From Gymnothorax reevesii (Eukaryota; Chordata; Actinopteri; Anguilliformes; Muraenidae), in the NCBI GenBank assembly GCA_029721435.1, contig CM056574.1, forward strand, positions 434,001-498,000: a DNA stretch of 64,000 nucleotides, read 5' to 3'. Below the pieces are notes generated by a model that was not told the origin of the DNA, did no database searches, and saw nothing but the letters and a program-made list of their open reading frames with translations. How positions within the stretch are numbered: position 1 is the first letter of the stretch; the number at the start of each line of letters is the position of its first letter. Positions 10,216 through 18,791 of this stretch are shown here, piece by piece. The position numbers were made by a program, and so were the translations under genes.

Positions 10216-10652
10216 AAAAAATAGCCAGTACAGATAATACAGCCTTGATAGAGCCCTGACGTCAGCATCATCAGGGCTGCCTGCAGTTACAAACCCCAAT
10301 AACTGTGAAGTTGGGACGTTGTGTAAAACGTGAATAAAAACAGAATACAATGATTTGCAAATCCTTTTTGTATCCTATATTCAATTAAGTACACTAAAAA
10401 GACAAGATATTTAATGTTCAAACATAAACTTTCTTGTGTTTTTGGAAATATTCATTCATTTTGAATTTGATGTCTGCAACGGTTCCAAAAAAGCTGGGAC
10501 AGGGGCAACAAAAGACTGGGAAAGATGAGGAATGCCCAAAAAACACCTGCTTGGAACATTTCTCAGGTGAACAGGTTAATTGGAAACAGGTGAGTGTCAT
10601 GATTAGGTATAAAAGGAGCATCTGCGAAAGGCTCAGTCGTTCACATGCAGTG

Positions 10653-12075
10653 ATGGGGCGAGGTTTACCACTTTGTGAACAACTGTGTGAGCAAATGGTT
10701 GAACAGTTTAAGGACAACGTTTCTCAATGTGCAATTACAAGGAATTTAGGGATTTCATCATCTACCGTCCATAATATCATCAAAAGATTCAGAGAATCTG
10801 GAGAAATCCCAACACGTAAGCAGCAGGGCCGAAAACCGACATTTAATGCCCGTAACCGTCGGTCCCTCAGGCGACACTGCTTTAAAAACTGATATTATTC
10901 TGGGAAGGATATCACCATGTGGGCTCAGGAACGCTACAGAAAGACATTATCAGTGAACACAGTTCGTCGCTACATCTACAAGTGCAAGTTAGAACTCTAC
11001 CATGGAAAGCAAAAGCCGTATATGAGCCCCTAAGAGCCATACTGGGCCAACCCATGTTTGGGAACTTTTGAGAAAATGGGACTCAAAGTTGCCAGCCTCC
11101 TGTGTCATCTAGAGTATCTGGGAACTAGAAACACAGCTTAAGTTAAAAACTCGAGGTATGTAAAATTATGTATATGCACTTCTTATGCGGGTTTTCAACG
11201 TCCTGTCTCATTTAAAGTGAAGGGTACCTCCTTCTGAAGAGGAACCATCATCTGATTCATGTGGGACAAACTCTGGATCCCTGTCATCTTCCACTTCACC
11301 ATCATCATCCATCATAGCAAACAGTTCCACATCAGTGAGATACCGAGCTGCCATGTTTACACTGAATTATGGGAAGGTTGTGGGACGGTCCACTATGGCT
11401 AAGGCAGTGCAGTGCATGTGTACTGTGGCAGAGCGGACATTTGCTTGTATGAAGAATCCATGTGGGCAGATTGGGTTGGCTCATTTGGGAAATGTAGATC
11501 TCAGTTTTCTGCACATGCTCACAACCTCAACTCTATTTCTCTAAGAGTGCGGGACGGCCCGGTATGGTTCTTAGGTTTCTCATATCAACAACACCCACAA
11601 ACGCCACCGGCTTCTCTGGGTCGCTAAGTGGAAAAGTGTGGTGTACTCTGACGAGTCCACATTTCAAATTGTTTTTGGAAATCATGGACGTCGTGTCCTC
11701 TGGGCTAAAGAGGAAAAGGACCATCCGGAGCACAAAGTTCAAAAGCCAGCATCAGTGATGGTATGGGGGTGTATTAGTGCCCATGACATGGGTAACCTGC
11801 ACATCTGTGAAGGCACCATTAATGCTGAAAGGTACATACAGGTTTTGGAGTAAAATATGCTGCCATCCGAGCAACGTCTTTTTCAGGGATGTCCCTGCTT
11901 ATATCAGTAAGACAATGCCAAGCCACATTCTGCACGTGTTACAACAACGACTTTGGAGTAAAAGAGTGCAGATAATAGACTGGCCTGCCTGCAGTCCAGA
12001 CCTGTCTCCCATTGAAAATGTGTGGCGCTTTTTATTGAATGTGCTGCATGTACAAAATTCAAGATGAGTGAATAT
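10653..12075 (+). pseudogene. Decayed Tc1-type DDE transposase
   Basis: The likely start is the ATG at 10653, opening MGRGLPLCEQLCEQ. A paired-like helix-turn-helix region follows (AITRNLGISSSTVHNIIKRF, about residues 30-49) and then a basic GRKP linker. The DDE core appears after the inserted MITE: YSDEST (first Asp, about 11646), QDNAKPHSA-like (second Asp, near 11912) and SPDLSPIENVW (Glu, about 11995-12025). Defects are a TGA at 10890, the MITE at 11024-11581, TAA codons near 11852 and 11910, and a single-base frameshift near 11960. The core residues remain readable, so the copy is dead but not ancient. Such proteins act in the nucleus by cut-and-paste at TA sites. Confidence 0.88.
11024..11581. 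mobile_element. Unclassified 558-bp MITE inside the Tc1 transposase
   Basis: It interrupts the transposase exactly: the coding sequence resumes in frame after removing this segment plus one copy of the ATAT duplication (11020-11023 and 11582-11585). Its imperfect inverted ends read GAGCCCCTAAGAGCCATACT and, from the right, GAGAAACCTAAGAACCATAC, followed by GGGCC on both arms. A related subterminal motif GGGACGGTCCACTATGG lies near 11380, similar to GGGACGGCCCGGTATGG near the right end. There is no transposase. The superfamily is not clear: a 4-bp ATAT duplication fits no common family well, though the GGGCC ends recall Harbinger-type elements. Confidence 0.82.
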
Positions 12076-12592
12076 CTCCAAAAAACAAAGCTAATCAATT
12101 TGAACATTTAATATCTTTTCTTTGTAGTGTACTCAATTGAATATAGGTCAAAAAGGATTTGCAAATCATTGTATTCAGTTTTTATTCACGTTTTGCACAA
12201 CGTCCCAACTTCATTGGAATTGGGGTTTGTACCTGGAGGGACAGACGCAAGTGAGACTGTCAGTCTGCAGAAGAACAGTGACAAGCTTTCCGCTCAGTGA
12301 CAAGTTTTTTGCTTCCAACAAGCAAAAAGCCTATAATCTTTTAAACTATAGTACAACAGGACTGTGTCCCAGATTTTTTGGCAAATTTTTTGTTACATCA
12401 GATATTGGTTTGATATAGTTTTTAACAGTTTACAGCTCTGTTTAGTACAATTCTCAGTTATTAGGAACTTTAAATTTCGTCATTTCTGGAAGCATATTTG
12501 CCCTTAGAAATTGCCATAAATGCGCCTAAGCCTTTTGTGCAGTACTTTATGTTTCTGTGTGCAGCACATCCTCACTGCGTGTCTCTGCGCAG

Positions 12593-12699
12593 GACAACCT
12601 GACGGTTTTTCTGAGGGGTTGTGAGAGCTTGGGTCTGAGGGACAGTCAGTTGTTTGATCCCGGAGACCTGCAGGACACGTCTGTACGTGCCAACCTCAG
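12593..12699 (+). CDS. limch1: Host exon B: CH domain of a LIMCH1/LMO7-family gene
   Basis: A 107-base exon between GTCTCTGCGCAG and GTCAGT. Its 35 complete codons start DNLTVFLRGCESLGLRD and go on SQLFDPGDLQDTSVRANL; the last two bases AG are completed in exon C. The FL(R/K)xC...LGL...QLF(D/H)PGDLQD block is diagnostic for the LIMCH1/LMO7 CH domain. FLRGC, FDP and QDTS favour LIMCH1 over LMO7 (from memory). It follows exon A in phase. The upstream intron has been lengthened by the nest of transposons at 9316-12547 and the downstream intron by a Tc1-like element that begins only 21 bases after the donor site. Confidence 0.9.
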
Positions 12700-12720
12700 G
12701 TCAGTCTCTCCGCCTGCCTA

Positions 12721-14441
12721 AAGTGCTGTGAAAAATTATTTGCTCCCTTCCCAATTGCTTAGATTTTTTTTGTGTTTCTCATATTTAAATGTTTCAGATA
12801 AACAAACTAATGTTCATATGAAACCAAGACAACCCAAGTAAACCAACAAGTGAACCCAGGCACAACAAACCCCGCCCCTCGCACATCCTTTTACTTACTT
12901 GTACGAAATTCAATAGGGATCTATTCTGGGTCAGTGGCGAATCCCTATACCGAATTTGGGGTGAATCTGGCCATTAGCTTTGCCACTAAAGTGTTAACAA
13001 ACAAACAAACAGAAACAAATCGAACCGAAAACAACACCCCTTGCCCTCACCCTTCTGGTGGGGCAGAGTAATATTGCAGTGTTTAAATGATGATTTGATT
13101 TATTGAAGGAAAAAGGATACGTATCCAATCCTACCTCGCCTTATGTCAAAAAGTAATTCCACCCTCCGCAACTAAGTCAACTAATAAAAATTTTAAGAAG
13201 ATACTTGGGCTCAATTTCAATAAACGCACCCAGACTTGATTACTCCCAGCCCCGTTGAATCGAGGCATCATGTCTCACAATATTAATTAGGCAAAAGGCA
13301 GCACATGATGCCGTGACCAATAGAAATTCAAAAACACAGGCGAAACAAACTTGTTGACATCTCTTAGACTGAAAAGGGTTGCAAAGCCATTCAGAAGACT
13401 TTCTGACTCCAGCGAATCACAAATGGAGAAAACTTATAACAGTGGTGAACCCTCCTAAGAATGGTCACCTTATCAAAATCCCTCTAAGAGAGCATCAGTG
13501 ACTCACCCAGGAGGGCACAGAAGAACCCAGACTGTTATCTGAAGAACTGCGGGCCTCACCTGCCTCAGTTAAGCAATTCTTACCTTTCTGGCATGTGGAA
13601 CAGCACTTAGTAAAAATTTGAATATGAACAACTCCGCCTCCCTCCAAAGTCCCTCCCTCTTCCCCCCCAATTACTAGACTTCTCCTATGAAAAAAATTTA
13701 GCTAATTTATGATAGTTTGTCAGACTACAAAGGTAACTAAATGTTAGGAGGGCATTTTATTTCATACCACATATAGAATTGAATATTATGTAATTACTGT
13801 TGGTTAGTTTTCACTTACTGGTACCCCGTTTCACTCGCGCTGCTCACTTCCTTGCTCCGCATGCTATATTTTTTTCGTAGTAATGAAACAGGTCAATGGA
13901 GTCAGATTCAGAGTAAGTGAAACGGTAGGTGAAAACTAACCAACAGTAATTACATAATATTCAATTCTATATGTGGTATGAAATAAAATGCCCTCCTAAC
14001 GTTTAGCTACCTTTGTAGTCTGACCTACCATTAACGTTATTGTCATAATTATAGCATTTCAGCACCCGTTTTTTTGCAGTCAAATACGTCGTTTTTATTT
14101 CTGCCAGAGAGGCACACAACTGCCAAATGTGTACAAATGCCAGAAAGGTAAAAATTCATTTAAGATCAGCGTTCACAATTCTGCAATAAGATGGAAGCAG
14201 AAATAGCTTCCAATAGAGAGCTGTGAGGCTAAAACCACAGGTGACCAAAAATAAAACAAAGGCTTGTCTCATATTTGACCAAAAAAAAAAGTGTTGTTGA
14301 TAATATTCTGTGGACTGCTGAGTCAAACGTGGAACTTTTTTCAAGGCTTGGTCCTGTTACATCTAAAAAAAACACCGCATTTCACTTACCATTATTTCAC
14401 ATACCAACAAAATCAGGGGGAGAATACTTTTCACAGCACTC
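12721..14441 (+). mobile_element. Decayed Tc1-like element
   Basis: Ends read AAGTGCTGTGAAAAATTATT at 12721 (preceded by TA) and, inverted, GAGTGCTGTGAAAAGTATTC from about 14441. These are the CTGTGAAAAAGTATT-type ends of a common fish Tc1 family. Transposase remnants are visible: about 13370-13600 corresponds to the helix-turn-helix and linker part (CACAAATGGAGAAAACTT), and about 14260-14400 to the first catalytic block, where the expected WTDE is WTAES, so the catalytic Asp is lost. The middle of the gene is replaced by unrelated sequence including a palindromic element. Non-functional. The right boundary lacks a TA, so it is approximate. Confidence 0.72.
13720..14024. mobile_element. Palindromic foldback element
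   Basis: Arms of about 100 bp (13720-13822 and 13920-14024) are inverted copies sharing GTCAGACTACAAAGGTA at the outer ends and TTCAATTCTATATGTGG within. They flank a loop of about 95 bp. The near-perfect arms would form a long hairpin. There is no coding sequence, and no clear target duplication was found beside GTCAGAC/GTCTGAC. It lies inside the decayed Tc1-like element. Confidence 0.75.
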
Positions 14442-15346
14442 CACCTGCTTTTTTTGCTTTCGGTAAAGAGTAAAATTAATGCTATAACCCATCACTATAA
14501 CATTTTAACGCATGTTTTCTGTGAACAAACCAAATATAAACTGCTTTATGGGGATAGAATCTGCCTGTCAAGCAAACAGGAATTATTCTGCAAATACAAA
14601 AAAACATTTGGAAGGAGGTGCGGGATGAGTCTTTCATTTTCAAATAATTTTACAATTCACCATTTCTGTAATAAATCTGCATTGGCACATTAATGAGAGA
14701 CTGTTGTTCAATCTGAGAGAAGGGTGTTTGCCAAACAATCTTCTTCCGTCTGGGAAAAAATCTGAAAAGTACCGTCATGGTACCAGAACTACAACTTTTA
14801 AAACAGTAGATGGCGCTAAATCTCTGTACTGCAGAATCATCAGAAAAGTGTCTACAAAGCGTGGTTGTTAGCAATGCTGAATTGCGCAGTGTTTTTGGTG
14901 CATATTTCGTGGAGTGAATTATTGTAATTGGAAAATTTAGATATTGAGCTGATAATAATAATAATTATTATTATTATTATTATTGTACAACACTATTGTG
15001 ACACTTTTTAGATTTTCTCAGAAATCGAGCAATAGTGTCTGATAAATAAAATCATCTCACATATAGAACAATATTATCTCACTGATCTGTTAATTCACAC
15101 AAATGGAGCAGAGAGAAATTAAACTATTTCGGTAATTATCCTGCCCTTTCTGTCAAATGTCCTGTATTTGCAGAATGATTTATTTTTGTTTGACCATTAG
15201 ATTTTACCTTTTCAAGCAGAATATATTTGTTTGAAAATAGAAATGCTTGTTTTAAAAATGTTCCCATTGATTGTTAGGTTCTGACGCCAATTTAGCTTTT
15301 CATTCGTTTGAGTTTCACTGACGACACCAGTTCTGTCTTCCTTTAG
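14442..15346 (+). other. Remainder of intron B, with AAT/ATT microsatellite
   Basis: Non-coding intron sequence. A short (AAT)n/(ATT)n microsatellite lies at about 14953-14985. No gene found. Confidence 0.6.
14803..14817 (+). promoter_or_regulatory. Candidate CTCF motif
   Basis: ACAGTAGATGGCGCT matches the vertebrate CTCF core consensus CCASYAGRKGGCRSY at 14 of 15 positions. A motif match alone does not show binding. Confidence 0.35.
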
Positions 15347-15377
15347 TGGCTCCGACTGCAGCAGGAAGCTGAAAAAT
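15347..15377 (+). CDS. limch1: Host exon C: CH domain of a LIMCH1/LMO7-family gene
   Basis: A 31-base micro-exon between TTCCTTTAG and GTGAGTAA. Its first base completes the Ser codon begun in exon B; ten codons follow, GSDCSRKLKN, ending on a codon boundary. In the family this is followed by the strongly conserved VL(V/I)TIYWLG segment on the next exon, which I could not find in the rest of the window. SRKLKN favours LIMCH1. The next intron is therefore at least 48.6 kb and contains the large LINE, the LTR elements and the 51-bp array. On its own the exon would be too short to call. The phase, splice sites and continuity with exon B make it convincing. Confidence 0.8.
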
Positions 15378-15384
15378 GTGAGTA

Positions 15385-15468
15385 AACTCCTCCCTCTCTC
15401 TTTCTCTCTCTCTCTCTCTCCTGCTGTTCCACTCTTCCGTCTTCCTCTGTCCCTCTCTCTCTCTCTCT
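15385..15468. repeat. CT-rich minisatellite, left fragment
   Basis: CT runs around one CCTGCTGTTCCACTCTTCCG unit, the same unit that is repeated 13 times at 28366-29138. The large LINE begins directly after it, so the LINE appears to have inserted into this CT minisatellite and separated this fragment from the main part. Confidence 0.8.
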
Positions 15469-15709
15469 CAATTTCAATTTCAATTTCAGATGCTTTATTG
15501 GCATGACATATAGGCATGTATTGCCAAAGCATTAAAGAAACAGTACACACATACATAAAACATGGTAACTTTAGAAACAGCAGTTACAATAGTACTATAG
15601 CAACTAATAACTATATACATATACTATTTACAGTATTTGGAATGATCTAAATAAAGATAAAAATGGAGAGAATTTACAGTAACAACTTTCATGAGTGTAA
15701 GATTATTGG

Positions 15710-16227
15710 TTATAATGGGCTAGTGCTGTCCCTCCGGCTGTGGCAGGTGGCTACATATTGTGCTGCCAAGGTTTGGCAGCATCGTTCTTCTGCCAGAAGG
15801 ATTTTCATTTTGTGGGAGTCAGGTAGGTTGGGGAAATTTGGTATCAGTCCCGTGAATTTTGGGAAGAAATTTTTTCTAATTTGTACGTATTTATCGCATT
15901 TGAGGAGGAAGTGCAGCTCTGTCTCTACTTGCTCTCGGTCGCAGTGAGAGCACAGCCTCTCCTCCCTGGGCAGCCAAGCCTGCCTGCGTCGACCCATCTC
16001 TATCGCCAGGCTGTGGTCACTGAGTCTGTACATCGTCACTATTTTCCCGTATTTGTAATTTTTCACTGTGGTCAGGTAGTCTGCCACAGTATAGTCTCTT
16101 TTTAGGGCCAAATAACACGTTAATTTGCTTTGAAGTTTTGTTTGATTTTCCCAATAGGTGATATAATTTTGTTTTTGTTGTGTTATAATTTGGTTGGGTC
16201 GAATTGAGTTGGTGTTGATGCTGTCCT
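15710..16227 (-). pseudogene. LINE ORF2, C-terminal part
   Basis: Minus-strand frame ending at 15710. It contains CSHCDREQVETELHFLLKC (15909-15965 region), a Cys-Cys-His-Cys zinc-binding motif common at the C-terminus of LINE ORF2 proteins. The frame is open up to the chromovirus insertion site and continues on the far side (22720 upward), so the insertion split an open region. Upstream frameshifts already exist, so the LINE was probably defective in any case. Confidence 0.8.
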
Positions 16228-17323
16228 TGTTGGGATTCTGGATTCTGCTGTCATGTTTAGTTCTGTGCCTGGCCTAGCCATGTTTTCATTTTCATGCTTT
16301 GCACTTTGTCTCCCCTGTCTTGTCATGTGTGTATCCTTGCTCACGGTCCCTTGTCTTGTGTGCCACTCATTCGGGTGATTTATTGGTTTCTGGGTTTCAA
16401 TCTTCTTTCATTATCTCGTGTTCTTCCTTCCTCTCTCTTTTACTGTCTTACTAACACATACTAACAGTTTATTGTTTTTGCTAAATACTAACCCACACTA
16501 ACCTTGTATATTTGGACTAACTTACTAACAAGCACTTGGGATTGTATAGCTGCACTTACTAATTGACTAATGATCTCTCAGCTGTCGCCCAATTCTAGTC
16601 TCCGCCTCCTTGCCTATCCCTAATTATCTCTGCTGCAGTTTTCCACTTATCTCATGCTTTCCTTTTCTTTAGACTATGCACTTTTAGTACTCCTTAACCG
16701 GAGCTGTTGTTTGTACTTAGGTTTGTCTTGTGATCCCTGTCTGCGTTTTGGCTACAGCCAAATTCATGTAATTAGTTTATCCCTCATGTGTCTCTCCCTA
16801 ATCATTGTCACCATTGATTGCACCTGTTCTCCCTGGTCATGTGTTCTCCTGGATGTGTATATAAGATGTGCTTCACACTCTTGTCAGATCGTTCTCCCTA
16901 GTTTTCTCGTGCCACGTTTATCGCCTTGATTTCTCAGTGTTTATCTTTCTGACTGGATTGCCCGACTATCGTTTTTGGTTTGCCTTTTTTTTTGGATATT
17001 GTTGCATCTGTGAGTTTTGACCTTTTTCCGCCCGACCTTGAGTTTGTGATTACTGCCCTGGTTTTGGATTCGGACTGTCTTTGGCTTATGAGTTTGTTTC
17101 TCCTCCAAACCTACGCCTGTGTACCGAACCCTTTTTGTCTGACCACGAACTTTGTTATTGGTGCCCTGGTTACGATTCTGGATTACGCCCATTGGATACT
17201 GTTTTTGGATTGTGGACTTTGTACCGTTGCCAGCTCTGTTGGGGGGTTTCCCACTTCAGAAATAAAGCCTCCTTTTTGCATTCTACTGGTTGTCGCACTT
17301 GGTTCATTTCGTAAATCACAACA
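16228..17323 (+). repeat. 5' LTR of the chromovirus
   Basis: Starts TGTTGGGATTCTGG and ends AAATCACAACA. It contains a TATATAAG promoter box at about 16858 and an AATAAAG polyadenylation signal at about 17261, giving a normal U3-R-U5 layout. It is related to the solo LTR at 5027-6276. Confidence 0.95.
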
Positions 17324-17336
17324 TTACGATCTGACC

Positions 17337-18791
17337 ATGACGGAGCCAGCGTCAGACCAGTCTCTGCAGGAGGCAGTGCACCAACAGGGCGCTCAGTTAG
17401 AGTTCCAAGAGCGTCAGCTTCGGGCTCTTATGCAACATATGCAAACCATGAGTCTTCAGATGGCGGATCTCACTCGCTCTGTGCAAGACGCTCAGCGGCT
17501 ACAGTATCCCCAGCCTGCCGTCCATGCCACTCCTGCTCCTGCGTCTGCTCTGCCACTGCCAGTCTGCGAGCCACGCCTGCCACCGCCTGAGAGGTACGAC
17601 GGGAACCCGGGAGCATGTCGGGCGTTTCTCACCCAGTGCAAGCTCATTTTCAGCCTACAGCCTTCGTCATTCCCCACCGAAACAGCTCGGGTTGCTTACA
17701 TCATCACGCAACTGACGGGAAGGGCCAAGCAGTGGGCTACGGCTGCATGGGAAGCAGATCTACCCTGCGTGCAAATGTCTAATTTGCTGGGTGAGGAGAT
17801 GAGGCGCATCTTTGACCGCACGAAGCTGGGTCACGAGGCGGGACGAGAAATTCTGCGCATTCGACAGGGAAGCCGTTCCGTGGCCGACTACGCCATCGAT
17901 TTCCAGACACTGGCTACCAACAGCAGGTGGGGACATAGAGCTTTGTTCGATGCGTTTTTTAACGGGCTTTCTGAAGCGTTAAAGGATGAGCTGGTTTCCC
18001 GGGAGTTACCGGAGGACTTGGATGACTTGGTCGACTTGGCTATTCGCGTGGATTCGCGATTGGAAGAACGCAGACGCTTCGCCTCCCGCAGACTACCTAA
18101 CCCACTCCTCCATAGCACTCCGCCTCTACCACCCCCTACTGGCGACAGTCCTCCTGAGCCAGAACCCATGCAACTGGGCCGTACTCGCATCCCTGTGGAG
18201 GAGAAGAACCGCCGTCGCAGAGAAGGGGCCTGCTTCTACTGTGGCAAGGGGGGACACCACATTGCTCAGTGTCCCAACAAGAGAAGCTCCCCTGGTGCCC
18301 AGAGAAGAGTAGTGATTGGAGTGACGCCAGTGCAGGAGACTAAGAACCGTACGTGCCTCCCAGTTATCCTGGAGTGGGGAGGAGGGAGTAAGTCCACCCT
18401 AGCCCTCATTGATACCGGCGCTGAGGAGAACCTCATCGATGTAGAGCTGGCTCAAGAATGGGGAATCCCTACGGAGAGGATCTTTCCTGACCGGGTGGCC
18501 AATTCACTCAGTGGCCAGAAAATAGCCCAGATAACTCACGCTACCCCATCAAACTCAAAACCTCAGGAAACCACCACAAAACCATTCAGCTCCTCCTCTT
18601 ACATTCTCCCCATGCTCCCATTGTTTTGGGCCATCCATGGATGGCCAAACACCTCCCAAATATTGATTGGCGGAAGAATGAGGTTAAGGGTTGGAGCCCC
18701 AACTGCTCCCTGGCATGCCTCCACAACGCCCGCGAACCTCAACACAGCCCATCCCAAGAAGAAATACCAGACCTTGAGAAGGTCCCCCTAG
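17337..18791 (+). CDS. gag: Chromovirus Gag and protease
   Basis: The ATG at 17337, 13 bases after the LTR, opens [18 protein letters not shown]. Although the frame is open back into the LTR, this is the first sensible start. The 484-residue product has a coiled-coil N-terminus (about 20-55), the Gag core (about 85-240, with [18 protein letters not shown]), one CCHC knuckle [14 protein letters not shown] at about 299-312 and the protease active site [13 protein letters not shown] at about 356-368. Homology to protease-RT linker stops at about codon 400 (near 18540). From there the family sequence continues in the pol frame, so the last ~80 residues are out-of-frame sequence. Gag packages the RNA in cytoplasmic particles and the protease matures it. 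Confidence 0.9.
   Translation: MTEPASDQSLQEAVHQQGAQLEFQERQLRALMQHMQTMSLQMADLTRSVQDAQRLQYPQPAVHATPAPASALPLPVCEPRLPPPERYDGNPGACRAFLTQCKLIFSLQPSSFPTETARVAYIITQLTGRAKQWATAAWEADLPCVQMSNLLGEEMRRIFDRTKLGHEAGREILRIRQGSRSVADYAIDFQTLATNSRWGHRALFDAFFNGLSEALKDELVSRELPEDLDDLVDLAIRVDSRLEERRRFASRRLPNPLLHSTPPLPPPTGDSPPEPEPMQLGRTRIPVEEKNRRRREGACFYCGKGGHHIAQCPNKRSSPGAQRRVVIGVTPVQETKNRTCLPVILEWGGGSKSTLALIDTGAEENLIDVELAQEWGIPTERIFPDRVANSLSGQKIAQITHATPSNSKPQETTTKPFSSSSYILPMLPLFWAIHGWPNTSQILIGGRMRLRVGAPTAPWHASTTPANLNTAHPKKKYQTLRRSP

Larger units (their letters stand above)
10290..12229 (+). mobile_element. Tc1/mariner transposon with ~135-bp inverted repeats
   Basis: Ends are CAAACCCCAATAACTGTGAA at 10290 and, inverted from 12229, CAAACCCCAATTCCAATGAA, each flanked by TA (10288-10289 and 12230-12231). 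The inverted repeats extend about 135 bp, through GGGACGTTGTG and GATTTGCAAATCC, and match a very widespread fish Tc1-type repeat. The element encloses a decayed transposase gene. Without the 558-bp MITE inside it, it is about 1.38 kb, a normal Tc1 size. It sits inside the outer TIR element. Confidence 0.93.
9316..12547. mobile_element. Outer Tc1/mariner-type TIR element containing nested insertions
   Basis: The left end at 9316 reads CAGTCCTGTGCAAAAGCCTT and the right end, inverted from 12547, reads AAGTACTGCACAAAAGGCTT. Each is flanked by TA (9314-9315, 12548-12549). The CTGTGCAAAAG(T/C)CTTAGGC terminus is a common non-autonomous Tc1/mariner-type end in fish. About 960 bp belongs to the element itself; the rest is a piggyBac-like MITE and a Tc1 copy inserted into it. 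No transposase of its own is visible. The left arm also holds a diverged direct duplication (about 9940 and 10069), which may be a further old insertion. Confidence 0.65.

Noticed and set aside
11335..11544. Small open frames inside the MITE at 11024-11581
   Set aside because: Short, on both strands, no similarity to known proteins; the element is non-coding.
12137..12418. A 93-codon frame at the right end of the Tc1
   Set aside because: It spans the Tc1 inverted repeat and unrelated flank; chance frame.
16980..17336. N-terminal extension of chromovirus Gag into the 5' LTR
   Set aside because: The frame is open but lies in the LTR R/U5 region; the same stretch also occurs in the 3' LTR. The ATG at 17337 is the better start.
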